Assembly: GCA_017654735.1 (NCBI GenBank)
Contig: JADPYG010000088.1
Location: forward strand, 868,001-932,000
DNA length: 64,000 bases
DNA from: Vishniacozyma victoriae
Taxonomy: Eukaryota; Basidiomycota; Tremellomycetes; Tremellales; Bulleribasidiaceae
Direction of reading: 5' to 3'
Part shown: positions 35,429 through 46,547 of the stretch, piece after piece
Layout of the letters: every line of letters starts with the position of its first letter
Position numbering within the stretch: position 1 is the stretch's first letter
Notes under the pieces: generated by a model
Databases searched by the model: none
Told to the model about the DNA's origin: nothing
What the model saw: the letters and a program-made list of their open reading frames with translations, nothing else
Translations under genes and position numbers: made by a program

Positions 35429-35434
35429 TATAAG
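35429..35434 (+). promoter_or_regulatory. Candidate TATA box of ATG1
   Basis: TATAAG in GACTTTATAAGACG, 79 bp before the ATG at 35508. It is followed by a pyrimidine-rich stretch (CTCCCTTCTTTCC) of the kind found near fungal transcription starts. Confidence 0.4.
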
Positions 35435-35507
35435 ACGCTCCCTTCTTTCCATCCTTTCGTCTTACTCTTATACTTGATCACCTTGGTGATCTCGTATCAA
35501 TATCAAT

Positions 35508-38500
35508 ATGCCGCCGGATATGGGTACTCAACCTGGACAGGCTAGGGAGAGGGAGAGATCAGATAAGGATAGGGATAGGGAAAAGAGCTCAAAGTCTGAT
35601 CAAGCGCAAGCTTCGGGCAGTGGCTCGAGCTCACAAAGAGTTGGTAACTACCGTTTGGATGCCGAGATTGGGAGGGGAAGCTTTGCGACGGTCTATTTAG
35701 GATACAAGTCGGTAAGTCGGCTTCAAAGTCATAGAGATAGATAGCTGACCTCCTCTTCTCTCTTCTCAACTACACCTCTACATCATTGTTACATTATACC
35801 TTCGTCCCTTCAAACAGAAATCAACAACTCCTATCGCAGTCAAGGCGGTGTCCCGCCAAAAGCTTACCGCCAAACTCCTCGAGAACCTAGAGAGCGAAAT
35901 CAACATCCTCAAGTCGATTCACCAGCGCAATATAGTAGCATTGCTCGATTGCTTCGTTCGTCCCCCTCTCTTGAGCTACATCGTGTCAAGGCTAACGATA
36001 TAGAAAAACGACTCCAGTATATATCTGGTGATGGAATACTGCTCTGGTTCGGATCTCTCGATATATATCAAGAAGAGAGGCAAGATACCTTCTCTAGAGT
36101 ATCTACCTCGGGGATCTGTCGATGGGCAGAAGGTGTTTTGGCCTCATCCAGAATCTGGGGGATTGGATGAGAGGGTCACCAGACACTTTCTGGGGCAGCT
36201 TGGTGAGCTGTTTCGGTCTTGTTGAACCCCAGAGCTAACGACAGCCATCGCTCTTCGATTCCTTCGGGGTCAGAACCTGATTCATCGTGATATCAAACCC
36301 CAGGTCAGCTCGTCTCACGGCACTCGTTGTAACAAGCTGACAATCAGAACCTCCTGATGCAGCCAGCAACGTCAGCCGAAGTAGCAGACGGCCATCCCCT
36401 CGGTATACCCGTGCTCAAGGTCGCCGATTTCGGATTCGCCAGAATCTTACCAGCAGCTGCTATGGCCGAGACGTTGTGTGGTTCACCACTCTACATGGCC
36501 CCCGAGATCCTCCGTTATGAAAAGTACGACGCGAAAGCCGATCTCTGGTCCGTCGGGGCAGTTCTATTCGAGATGGTCGCTGGCAGACCACCTTTCCGAG
36601 CCAACAATCACGTTGAATTATTGCGCAAGATTGAAAAGGGAGAAGATAGGATCAAGTTTCCCGATGAAACTCCCCCCAAGGAAGGGGAAGCACCGGCGGT
36701 ACCTGTCTCTGGGGATATCAAGTCCCTCATCCGAGGTCTCCTCAAGCGACAGCCGGTATATCGAATGAACTTTCAAGACTTTTTTGCTTGTGGTGTATGG
36801 GATGGGTGGATGGCAGATGAGGCTGAAGGAATGGGTAGTACGAGCTACGAAGCTTCCACCAGTAGTTCCGGTTTGGAGGATAGTGGGCGATTGAGGGAGA
36901 TGGTCAAGAGTTCCGAAGATCAAGAGAGGATCCAGCCAACCCGAGCACGTCAACCATTATCTGCCGATCCAGCCATGAACCCTCGACCAGCACCTCGACC
37001 TGCGGTACAGCGCACACCTTCCGCACCGTCAGTCCATCGAAGTCAACCAAAGTACTATGTCAGCGAAGATTCTCCACCCGAGTCTGCACCGACTACCAAA
37101 GTCAGCCCTCGACCCATCTCAACACAGGAAAGGCGAATGTCGTCTCGGGATAAGGATGTCTCGTCAGTCGAGGATCCGCAGCCACTTACTCCTGGTACTG
37201 GACCCGGTCCATCTATGATGCAAACTCGACATAGGACTACGGAAGGATCGCCCTTGGCTGCTACACCGCCTCTCATGCCTAGTAGGCCCAAGACTGGGAA
37301 AGACGAGAGTGCCTTGGCCGGAAGCGATTCTCTGAACAGAGAGTATGTGGTCGTTGAGAAGGGTGCCGTTGAGGTCAACAAGCTTGCTGATGGTAAGTCT
37401 TATAATGTGAGCTGAAGCTGATGGTAGACTTGGAACAGGCTTCCCGTGTACCTGCTGGTCTCGCCCGTCGACCGAGTACGAGAACTTCAATCGTCACTCG
37501 ACCTGTCTCGTCATTCAGACCCGCTTCAGTTACTGGTACATCACCGACTGCCACGACCAATCAAGCTTTGGTGCCTCTATCCTACTCGCCTCCGTTTGCT
37601 CTTTCCTCGACACCGCCATTCGCCATCCCCTCAGCTGCTCGTCGAGCATCAACCTCTTTATCGCGAGCACCGTCGATACCTCAATTGAACGCTTTCCCTC
37701 CTTCAAGCGGGTATACGCACGAGTCTTACCGATATGGCTCTTCACCCACTTCATATCAAGCTGGGAGTGCGCTCGCTAGGGCACTGACAAATACGGCCAT
37801 CCGGATTATTGGGTCGTCAGCCAATTCAGCTGCTACTGCTCTAGTGAGGGCAGCATCCAAGCGTCGCCCCACCATCCACCGAACAACCGAAGTCAATGCT
37901 GCCGAGGACGACTTGCTTCGCAAAGTTGAGGATCTCGCTCGAAAAGCATTTGTCCTGTTCGAACTCGCAGACAGTAGGCTAGTCAAATGGCAAGAACTCG
38001 GTACTAGCTTACCCACCGGATCGACCCATAACCCGCCATTCGCAAACACTTGGCGACGCAAGTCATCTAGCTCATCGGCCAATTCCGAGATTACCGTTCT
38101 TCGTCAACAGGAAGCTGCGTCTGGTGAAGCTGTGCTTCTTTATGCCAAGGCCATGTCGTTCATCACTCTAGGGACACAATGCGTCAAGACGTTTGTGGAT
38201 GATCACCGAGGTTACTCGGATGGGTTGCTGTCGTTTGATAATGCCGATCCTAGCCCGGAATTGGTCGAGAGTAAGCTCATTAGACCGATGATCTGGCCGT
38301 GGAGCTGATGATTAGTTGCAAGCTGGCTCCGACATCGGTTCAATGAATGCTTAGAAAAGATTGAATGGGCTAAAGAACGATGTGCGGACGAGCTCCCATT
38401 TGTCGATCGAATCATCCACGACAAGGCCAAAGAATACGTGAGTCTGTCACGGACTTGATGGTCAAAGCTGATAGTAGTCTCGTCATGCAGCATTAGTCGA

Positions 38501-38737
38501 ATTGGAAGGAGGTTACGCAGCCGCTGAAACGGGGTATGAGAATGCCTTGTGGTTGCTTCACGTCCTGCTCGATGATCACTTCTACGACGGCGGGAAGATC
38601 AAGGATGAAGATCGGGTTGGAGTTGAGAAATGTAAGCTCCATCGCCTCTCCAGGCTCAAAACTGATACCCAGTGCTGGTTCCCATCCAATTCCGTTTGGA
38701 CGCCCTGAGGAAGAAGATGGACGCTGGCCCGACGTGA
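35508..38737 (+). CDS. ATG1: ATG1 autophagy-initiating serine/threonine kinase
   Basis: Kinase of the Atg1/ULK complex that starts autophagosome formation under TOR control. It starts at ATG 35508 ([11 protein letters not shown]), with a charged leader and then the kinase domain: [20 protein letters not shown] (glycine loop), Lys in [26 protein letters not shown], a fungal-type insert ending [14 protein letters not shown], catalytic [29 protein letters not shown] disordered Ser/Pro-rich linker (about 36,830-37,900) follows, with YVVVEK (LIR-like region). The C-terminal MIT-like helical domain that binds Atg13 follows: [48 protein letters not shown]. It ends [17 protein letters not shown] (TGA 38735-38737). 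Eight or more exons; all catalytic residues present. Confidence 0.95.
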
Positions 38738-38883
38738 TTCACGATGAGTCGTTGGGAGGTAAGCTGGTCCATCAAGGTCGTGTTCAAAGCTGATGTCTAG
38801 AGACTAACTCTGAGAAATACTTAAAAACAACATAAAAACACACTGGATATCGATCGCATTAGAATTTCATATCACTATCACCA

Positions 38884-38940
38884 TCACTACCACCACCACC
38901 ACCACTACCACTACCACTACCACTACCACTACCACTACCA
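38884..38940. repeat. ACC/ACCACT microsatellite
   Basis: A run of (ACC)n merging into about seven ACCACT hexamers, 3' of ATG1. The minus-strand frame through it would encode polyvaline, which is an artefact of the repeat. Confidence 0.85.
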
Positions 38941-39288
38941 CAGACTGTCGTTCCCATCGCTCCAAATCGCACATCACACTGCCCGCTCCTATTTCGTTAC
39001 TGTATGTTGATTTACCATTACCACTGCCACACTCGAACAACCTCTCACAAGACGTGATTTTCATTTGTTGTTTATAGCTGTATTACTATGCGTACGCAGG
39101 AAGTCAAGAAGTATGAAGGAATTTGTAGAGATGCATTTGATCTCTGCGAGCTCAGAGCTGACTGCTTCGGGATCGTCTCTGTACGAGGTTAGACTACTTC
39201 TGGTTCCTTAGCGTGAGCTGTCGTCAGCCGATGTACCTCAAAGCCTTCCAGCACACCATATGACGTTTCGCGTCTGGGAAACGCCCCC

Positions 39289-39301
39289 GACGCGTCGACG
39301 C
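39289..39301. promoter_or_regulatory. Overlapping CpG palindromes with an ACGCGT core
   Basis: GACGCGTC (39,289-39,296) overlaps GCGTCGACGC (39,292-39,301). ACGCGT is the MCB core bound by MBF-type factors in fungi. It lies about 570 bp upstream of the next gene, so the regulatory link is uncertain. Confidence 0.3.
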
Positions 39302-39783
39302 GCCTAGTCAAAATGCGCGATGCTCATGTTCTATCGATCGATTGTTGACTTGATATGATGCCCATTTCAAGGGTACTACCCTATCCTCCCTGGACTACCG
39401 GCTTTTTTCGGGCATGCTGACCTTGTAAATGTCATCCGATCGACGCCCACGGGGTAATTATCAGTTCGTACTCTTCGCTGCAAGCCGTGAGGCAATCGGT
39501 CTTCTATGGGAATCAAGTCATTACGTTATTTTCGATACAGGTACCGATTCCGGTAAACCACACAACACACTACAATACACCATCGTTGGTACTTGTTGAC
39601 ATCATCCCGCCCCTAGGTAGAGCGTCATTACAACCTGAAATCGACGATCTAGTTATCTTTTGGTACATGATCTTCATATCCGGTCGATCGTCATGGTGTA
39701 ATGTGAGGTCATAGTCCAGTCAACTAGACGCTAGGTCCATGATGATGTCGTGTGGATACGGTTGACTGGACTGGGAATGAAGG

Positions 39784-39791
39784 TATATATA
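39784..39791 (+). promoter_or_regulatory. Candidate TATA box of the small repeat protein gene
   Basis: TATATATA about 80 bp before the ATG at 39871. It is followed by a CT/AAC-rich leader (CAACTCCCACTTCACC, CAAACAACAAACAAATC) typical of highly expressed fungal genes. Confidence 0.5.
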
Positions 39792-39870
39792 CTGGTTAAT
39801 ACGAGTACCGTTTCTTCCAACCAACTCCCACTTCACCTTCAACTACCAAACAACAAACAAATCAATCAAT

Positions 39871-40285
39871 ATGTCTACCTACAAGCCTTCTGAGGTATGT
39901 TCTCCTCATCTTAAGTCCTTTACTAGACGCTGACATACAGCACGATGGACTAAAGCAGGACGGAACTCCCGACAAGCGAGTCTCTTCTGAGCACGGCTTC
40001 GGTGGATCGTAAGTCTCCCTTGTCTCCTGTCGAGCTTCGCTGATATTCAGTGATGGACCCGACCCCCATGTTGAGGGTGCCAAGGGCGGAAACACCGGTG
40101 GTGAGCAATACAAGCCCTCCGAGCACGGAGGTGTCAAGAAGGATGGATCCGAGGACAAGAGGACCTCTTCCGAGCACGGCTTCGGTGGATCGTGAGTCGC
40201 TCCTTCACGACTTGTCTTTGCAGAGCTGACTAGTAGTGACGGACCTGACCCACACGTTGAGGGCCAGAAGGGTGGATCCCAGTAA
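39871..40285 (+). CDS. Small hydrophilic protein with two internal repeats (unknown)
   Basis: Four exons starting at ATG 39871 give about 88 residues: MSTYKPSE, then HDGLKQDGTPDKRVSSEHGF, then DGPDPHVEGAKGGNTGGE, then a second unit YKPSEHGGVKKDGSEDKR, SSEHGFGGS, and DGPDPHVEGQKGGSQ. The two units are near-identical, and the intron after SEHGFGGS sits at the same phase-2 site in both (GGATC/T). The intron inside the first KPSE/HDG junction is missing from the second. It is glycine-rich, charged, without Trp or Cys, and likely unstructured. A TATA box and an A/C-rich leader suggest high or stress-induced expression. It resembles small fungal stress or conidiation-type proteins in composition only; I do not assign a family. 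Confidence 0.8.
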
Positions 40286-40705
40286 AGAGCTGGATCACCG
40301 TCGACGGAGGAGTACTATAGCAGTATATAACAAAGATGAATGAAGTGAAGTCGTAACACATATCAACTCGGACCATTTCATCTGTTTTAGAGCATACGTT
40401 CATGACCGCTGTCTTGCCGTTTTCGTCAGAATAACAAGTATGGCTGTCGTACATGTCTATCGAGCACGCCCATAGAGAAGAAGTCGTCCTTGAGGAATGA
40501 TTTGTCGACTCGTACTGAGAAGGACCCATCGGTCAACAGCGCTTTCAGCAAGCCTTGTTATCGATCAGAGGCGGTAGATCCCCGACAGTCCTGCTCTCGA
40601 GTGCTTTGCTCAGACATGTACTTGAATTCGAGATGATACGAGTGAGTAGTGCTGACGGGAGAGCATCTCAGTTGTGTACATGGGCAGATGGTATCTCATA
40701 AATCT
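40286..40705. other. Convergent 3' intergenic region
   Basis: 420 bases between the stops of the small repeat protein and UFD1. No coding or structural feature stands out. Confidence 0.6.
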
Positions 40706-42432
40706 CTAGTCAAACCTATCAATCTCGATAATATCATCATCATCCTCATCATCATCCATCACCTCGTCATCCCAGAACTCCTCCTCTTCCAGCATCGTAG
40801 CATCAATAATCTCCTGCTGCTGCTTTGCCTTGACTTTCTCCTCTTCCGTCTTCTCCTTCTCCTTCTTGGCAGCCTTTGCCGATAATGTATTCCCTCCACC
40901 GAGTTTGGCCCATGGATCAGCCGCTGCTGGTTTCTCAGTCTCGGCTTGCGTTGCTGTCGTTCCGCTCTTTGCTTGAGACCTTAATGAGGTTCCTTGACCA
41001 CCGAATGGTTCTGCTGGAGTCGCATCGATTTCTTTCTTGACTACCTTTTCTGGATCAAAGGGGACGTAGGTGTATCCGAAAAAGAATTTGCCTTGAGGTA
41101 GATTGAGCGCTGCGGGAACTTTACGATCTTCGTTATATGAATCTGGAGTAATGATCCGTGGGCCACTATTTATCAGCGCTTACTCTAGAAGTGTGACTTA
41201 CTCGGACCTATTGATCTTGCTACTTGGATCCACAGTTTCGATTGCTTTAGCCAATCCCTTTCCCTTGACTCGTTTCCCACTTAGACTATGTCCATATCCA
41301 GTAAACACTTCATTCCCATTATCAGGTGCTGAACTAGCCGCACTGGAAGGTCGGGAAGTACTAGCTGATGCTGAAGTTGTTCCTCCAAGATCGATCTTGA
41401 GTTTATCGGCCATAGTAGGAATGGGTGCTGCGGGTTTACGTTCTGGTTCAACGTATCCTACTGGAGTTTCAAAGTCGACTTCGAGATCTGTATCGATAAT
41501 ACTAATACCGGGACCTTCTGGTGTCGTGGTCATGATCAGGAATTCGAAGGTGAGGTCGTTGTAGGTGATTTCGATGATGTCGCCTTTGGTGAGGACAGAG
41601 TAGAATCGGAGGGCGGATTCCAGCCTGATGATCAGCGCGCGAAAGCAGATGGATAGTATACTTACACTGCCTTTGGATCTGATACTTGGAGGAACTCGGT
41701 GGATTGAGCCTGGATCTTGACCATTTTGCCTTTGGGTAGAGCAGCACCATTTATCCTGATTGGATCTCCCTCATTCAGCCTGAGCGTGTTCATCATCTAT
41801 AGGTCAGCTTGGGCGGAGAGTTCGAGCCGACGATTGCTGACTAACCCATGCTGGTAAGTGAACGATCCCCTCTTCAGCGATGAATTCCAGTACACCCGCA
41901 TGGGTAGCTAGCTGTTTTGGGTTCTTGGGATTACGCAGGTGAAACGTCCATGGTCCTTCGATATCGAGAGCAGCTATACGTCAGGACACGACTCATTGTA
42001 GCAAAGAAGAGGACATACAGAGCTTAGCTAACGCCGATGGCGGCATCACGACTATCTCGTCAGCCTCATTCCTTTCTCCCCCCCTCATACAAACTTACTC
42101 TTGCCACCATACAATAACTCGGGTCTATCTTTCCTGTCCATGACCGCCACCGAGTATGCCTTGAAATAATCATCATAAGCCCTATACCATCAGCCAAGTT
42201 CCTCCGATCAGTGCGGACGATGTACTCTGGAGGAGCTGCTCTGTGAAATCCACCAAATCCACCTGCTGCACCCATACCACCCATACCACCCATTATCTGA
42301 TTGAAGATATTTGAGGGTCCTGCTTGATGTCTTCGAGGTGGGGGTGGATCCATATCCAGGTCGTCTTGATAGTTAGCTTTGCGCTCGAAACGATCTTGCT
42401 GGCTCACCGTCATCGTCGTAGCCGTGGTTCAT
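40706..42432 (-). CDS. UFD1: UFD1, Cdc48/p97 cofactor
   Basis: Partner of Npl4 that recruits ubiquitinated substrates to Cdc48 for ER-associated and other degradation. It starts at ATG 42432 (MNHGYDDD). After a Gly/Met-rich stretch (GGMGGMGAAGGFGGF) comes the UT3 double-psi barrel: KIVMPPSALAKLSALDIEGP, WTFHLRNPKNPKQLATHAGV, LEFIAEEGIVHLPAWMMNTL, EGDPIRINGAALPKGKMVKI, DIIEITYNDLTFEFLIM. The C-terminal half holds the Cdc48/Npl4-binding segments (FTGYGHSLSGKRVKGK) and RIITPDSYNEDRKVPAALNL, and ends in an acidic tail DDDEDDDDIIEIDRFD (TAG 40706-40708). Five or so introns; intact. Confidence 0.96.
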
Positions 42433-42688
42433 GTTTGCAGTTTGATGTACAATGTATGTTGAGAAGGTTGAAAAGTGGTGTTCAAGGTATCCCTGTGTGA
42501 TATATATTGTTGTTATTATATGGCGGGAGTGCAAGACAAAGTGAATTCGATACAACACGCAAGCATTCAGTAGTTACCATGGATAGACAGTCATTGACGT
42601 AATACATACACGTGGCAATTGACTCTACTTAGAGATTGTGGATTGCTTCAATCCACCCACCACCCTATACTCCCCCCATGTCACTCTG

Positions 42689-44106
42689 ATGTCTAGGCCG
42701 TCAACGTCCTCACCAGCGGATACATCAATACAACCAGTAACAAGATCTAGGACTCTCTTCTATCTTTCTATAAGGGATAGTATTACCCCTACCCATAATA
42801 GGGGGACGATAAAGACTGGGCAATATGGAGATACACTGGACATTGCGGATAATGAGGAGGAGGAGAGGTTGATAGAGGGGACAGGAAGGGGCAAGGGATT
42901 GCCTCCAAAATGGTATGCTATAACATGTGTTTGGGTCACACTAGCTGACAAGTAGGGTCGATATAAGTGACGAAGTCGAGGAAATCCTCGGTCGAGTTAG
43001 CAACAAGAGTGAGCTCACGCTGACCAGAGATTGATCCAGAGCTGATCACGTAGTCGCTGCTCTGGATAAGCTACATGCAAAGCACGTGCTACCAGGATTC
43101 ACGGATCGTACAGCGGAAGAGCGCGAGATAGAGCGTCAAACGCAGGATATCACCCGAGTACGCCCTTTGCGCAATGCTCTCAGCTGCCACTAACAATCCA
43201 GGACTTCCGTAAATGTACAACCCTGATCACAGCCATCAGGCCCGCTCCCAGGTCAACGAGGGTGGAGACGACAACAGCCAAGAATGTTCAGCGGGGTCTG
43301 GCGCAGAAGGTACAAGATACTTCAGGAATGTTTCGAAAGAAGCAGAGGGTGTATATGCAGAGTGAGCTTACTCATGTCTTCAAAGATTGTGCTTGAAGCT
43401 GATGATAAGAGCTACAGGGGCATGCAATCAAGAACAAGGATATCCTAGCTGCTAGCGGGGCTATTCCTATAAAGGGAGCAGAATCATTCGATGAGTTACA
43501 AGAAGATGTCCAAGCTGTATGTCCCTTATCGAGGCGACTAGGCTAATGAAAGTCGCAATCACAGTTGCAATCGCAATCACAGATTCAAAGCGGTCCTGGA
43601 CTCGATATCGAAACGCGTTCTCGCGAGATTACACAGATTGCAACTTCCATATCTGAGCTGGCGGATTTGTTTCGTGATCTAGGGAACCTCGTTGTCGAGC
43701 AGGGGACAGTCCTGGATAGCGTGGAATATAATGTCTCTACCACAGCGAGGGAATTGGAAGGAGCAGTAGAGGAGCTCAAGGTTGCTCAAAAGTAGGTCAT
43801 GAGCTTACGACTGTGACTGACGGTAGATACCAATCAAATGCGGGTAGGAGGAAATGTATCCTATTCCTCATCCTTCTTATCGTGGGGCTTGTGATTGTAC
43901 TAGTCTACAAACCTCGCTCGAGCAGTGTGACGACGCCAGAACCGCCAGATCAGAATGACGGAATCGTGTTGGATCCATTACCGGAGATACCACCTCGCCC
44001 AGGATTAGAAGATGGAAGTGAGACTGAAGACTTTTGGGAAGGAGAAGCAGAGCCAATAGGGGATGATGACCTTAGACGTACATGGCTTGCGGTAGATAGC
44101 ATATAA
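42689..44106 (+). CDS. TLG2: Qa-SNARE of the Tlg2/syntaxin-16 type
   Basis: t-SNARE for endosome-to-Golgi fusion. The most likely ATG is 42689 (MSRPSTSSPADTS). The N-terminal RSRTLFYLSIRDSITP fits the Tlg2-specific peptide region that binds Vps45. Then follow Habc-like helices, VAALDKLHAKHVLPGFTD and RVETTTAKNVQRGLAQKV, and the SNARE motif SREITQIATSISELADLFRD with the zero-layer Gln in NLVVEQGTVLD. After a further intron is one membrane anchor, CILFLILLIVGLVIVLVY. Unusually for a tail-anchored SNARE, about 60 acidic residues follow the membrane segment, ending LAVDSI; luminal extensions are known in Tlg2 of yeast. Seven exons. Confidence 0.88.
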
Positions 44107-44319
44107 TGAATGTATTTTTGGGTTTGTGGAAATGGGACCCCAGAGTGGAGGTGGTCCAAGGTCCGTGCGTAAAGATTAACTTACTATAAGTTGCATGTAC
44201 ATATCGATTATCTTTCTCTTCCATCAATATCACTTTCATTTCCCTTCCTCACTCTTTCGTCTGTGTAGTAACTATTCAAGTAAGTATAAGTAATATATAA
44301 GTAGTATCAGTAGTACAGA

Positions 44320-46098
44320 ATGGCTGAATCTATTCCTCAAACTGCTGGATTACCTGAGATTAGGTTGTACGGTCTACACTCTACCAGTCAGTACTTCCCA
44401 ATTGGCATATCCTACAATTTTCTCCTCTTCTCTTCCTTCTATATTATATTGATCCTTATGGCTTCTTACCTGATCGACTAAACTTATATCCTCTCGATCG
44501 TATTTTGTGCTAACAGTCAGTTACTTCGGAGCAATTAATCGCATTCTTCTCCTATGGAGGTAAGCTCGTTGTTCCCCTTTGGTTGACTGAGCTAACGATC
44601 AGTACTAGTCCAGGCGGCAGCTCTCTTCCCTTCTCCCGATGGATCCCAATGGGCTCGAATTTGGGTCAAAGACGAAAAGGAAATCGGTATCTGTATGGAA
44701 CGAAAAGCGAAACTCGCCGAGAATGGAATGTAAGCTTTCAAGTCTAGGATGGACGATAGCTGATAATCAGTACCATGATCCGAGCCTCTACCGCTCCAGG
44801 ATGGATGACCCCCGAATCCGCTCGAAAACCGATTCTCCCCTTATCAACCTTTAAGCTTACTCCCACCCAACCTCCATTCCAAGGGTTGAAGACTAGTCCT
44901 CCCGACCTTTCTCCCTCATGGCCTGCTCATGTCAGGTACAGGACTGCCAGCTCTGGTGGTTCGTCATTTGGACCCATTACTTCCCCTCGACTCGATCATG
45001 GGGGTTTGGGGTATAGGCATGTTGATCCTAGTGGTCCTTTGCCTAGGAACCTGTATATCATGGGTTTACCTCTCGATCTTACTCAGTATGTTCCTCTGAG
45101 TGGCGGTAGCTGATGATAGGGTTCAGTTCAAAGCTTTGTTTACCGAATTTGGGATGGTTGAACATTCCATCCTGTTGTCTCAGCTTGACAGTATGGGAAG
45201 AAGGAGGTAAGCTAGCTACCTTGGGCCCTTTGCTCCCGCTAAGCTGACGTATAGGGGATTCGTGTTGATGTCGACTCATCGAGAGGCTGTCCTCGCCATG
45301 AACAGTATGAACGGAAAGCAGATCGAGTAAGCTGAACAGGCCGATCCGAGCTGAACCCCAGGGGCCATGGAGTCGACGTCTCGTGGGCACTCAGGCAACG
45401 AGAAGCCCAGCAGATTGGTCCTGGTATGTCCCCCTTCCCGATAAAGCTTATGGCTAGGTGTTAGCGGAATGGGCAATAGAGTCCTTCACCCTCCTACCTC
45501 TCCCGTCCGAAGGGAGTCGTTCAATGGCTTTCCTGTTGTTGTCGAGAATCTCGTAAGCTTATTCTCCCGCTGAAACCAGAGCTGAGCCCAGGACCCCAAC
45601 TACTTCCCATCCACCGCGAGGATCCAAGATGTCTTTGTGGTCTTTGGTCCCATTATCAAGGTTGCTGTCCTCTCTGGATCGCCCATCAAGGTCGTTATTC
45701 ACTTTGAACACGAGATCTCTGCGACTGCCCTCATCAATTCGAGCGGTCACGAAATCGGAGGTCAGCCCGTTCACACTTATGCCTACCAACCTACCATTTC
45801 TCATCTCACCATTCCTCCTCCCGCCATTACCGAACGAAGATCCTCTCCAGCCATTACGGAGCGAAGGTCATTCACCTTTGATCCCTTCCGAGAGTCCTCC
45901 CCTGCTCCCAAATTCTCACTCGAATCCCAGCTCAATGCGGCCTCGAACCCGTTCGTACCGCCCGCCTCGATCCAACTCCCATTGAGCGATCGAACTGGTT
46001 CATCCGGTAAACTCTCTGAGCTTTCTGGTTCGACTGGTAAAAGCAACTCTCACTCCGCCAGCAGGACAGAGTTACAGGCTCTCGAGACCTGGCAATAA
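44320..46098 (+). CDS. RNA-binding protein with two to three RRM domains
   Basis: Starts at ATG 44320 (MAESIPQTAGLPEIRLYGLH). The first RRM spans the first introns: LYGLHSTITSEQLIAFFSYG, VLVQAALFPSPDGSQWARIW, RKAKLAENGM. The second has LYIMGLPLDLTQ, FKALFTEFGMVEHSILLSQL, RRRGFVLMSTHREAVLAMNS (RNP1). A third, degenerate one starts PVVVENLDPNYFPSTARIQD and has VVFGPIIKVAVLSG. The Ser-rich C-terminus contains an 8-residue tandem duplication, AITERRSS. It ends ALETWQ with TAA at 46096-46098. The 143-nt first intron needs an unusual acceptor choice (CAGTCAG/TT) to keep frame. The RRM2 core suggests a cytoplasmic mRNA regulator; no ortholog named. Confidence 0.8.
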
Positions 46099-46547
46099 AC
46101 CCGATGCCTGGTGTAGGTGAGTAGTCCGTTCAATTACTGACATTTTAGCAATCTTGGAAAACCCTCACCTTGGTGGACTGACTTGATCTGACCATCGAAT
46201 CATACTGCCCGCAAGAGATACCTATACCCCTTCATTACCCTTACCCTTCTATCTTCTTCCAACTTATGCGATAACTTACTCCGCCCCCGCCCTACAATGC
46301 CTTGAAGATTATCAAGACCATCAAGACTGCAACTCTCAAGACTCACAAATAACAAAAACAAATCGATTCCCTATTTCCATGTTTCTCGCTTTCACCTTCC
46401 TCATTCGTCAATTCACGCATTTCTCGCTCATTAGTCGCGCTTTACCTCATTCACTCAACAACCGCAATACCTCATGTTCTAGTTTCGTAGAGTACATGTA
46501 TGCATCGTTATCATGACCTGTTACATATCTATCTCCCAAACTGTCTG
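46099..46547. other. Convergent 3' intergenic region
   Basis: 449 bases between the RRM gene and the nucleoporin gene stops. The right half is strongly C/T-rich on the plus strand. A GTGAGT shortly after the RRM stop (46,115) could start a 3'-UTR intron. Nothing coding. Confidence 0.55.

Larger units (their letters stand above)
33834..35507. other. Large divergent intergenic region between the glucanase and ATG1
   Basis: 1,674 bases, the longest gene-free stretch. It holds the glucanase TATAAA (33,908), a strong plus-strand GGGTATAAAAAG at about 34,193-34,203 with no gene close behind it, and a TATAAG at 35,429 that fits ATG1. Three tiny ATG-initiated frames (35,016-35,078; 35,142-35,174; ATG-TAG at 35,149) lie upstream of that TATA and may not be transcribed with ATG1. 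Longer open frames here begin at non-ATG codons and are not supported. Confidence 0.6.
38738..39870. other. Intergenic region between ATG1 and the small repeat protein
   Basis: 1,133 bases. It includes ATG1's 3' flank with a possible 3'-UTR intron (38,759-38,801), the ACCACT microsatellite at 38,884-38,940, a CpG-rich palindrome cluster at 39,289-39,301 and a TATATATA at 39,784. No open frame here is convincing. Confidence 0.6.

Noticed and set aside
35168..35545. A 125-codon frame overlapping the ATG1 start, which looked like a regulatory uORF
   Set aside because: It begins at TTG and contains no ATG at all, so it is unlikely to be translated.
36085..36180. Insertion within the ATG1 kinase domain
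   Set aside because: Fungal Atg1 kinases normally have extra residues here before the RHFL helix; not novel.
38867..39064. Minus-strand frame with a polyvaline tract
   Set aside because: It is a translation of the ACC/ACCACT microsatellite.
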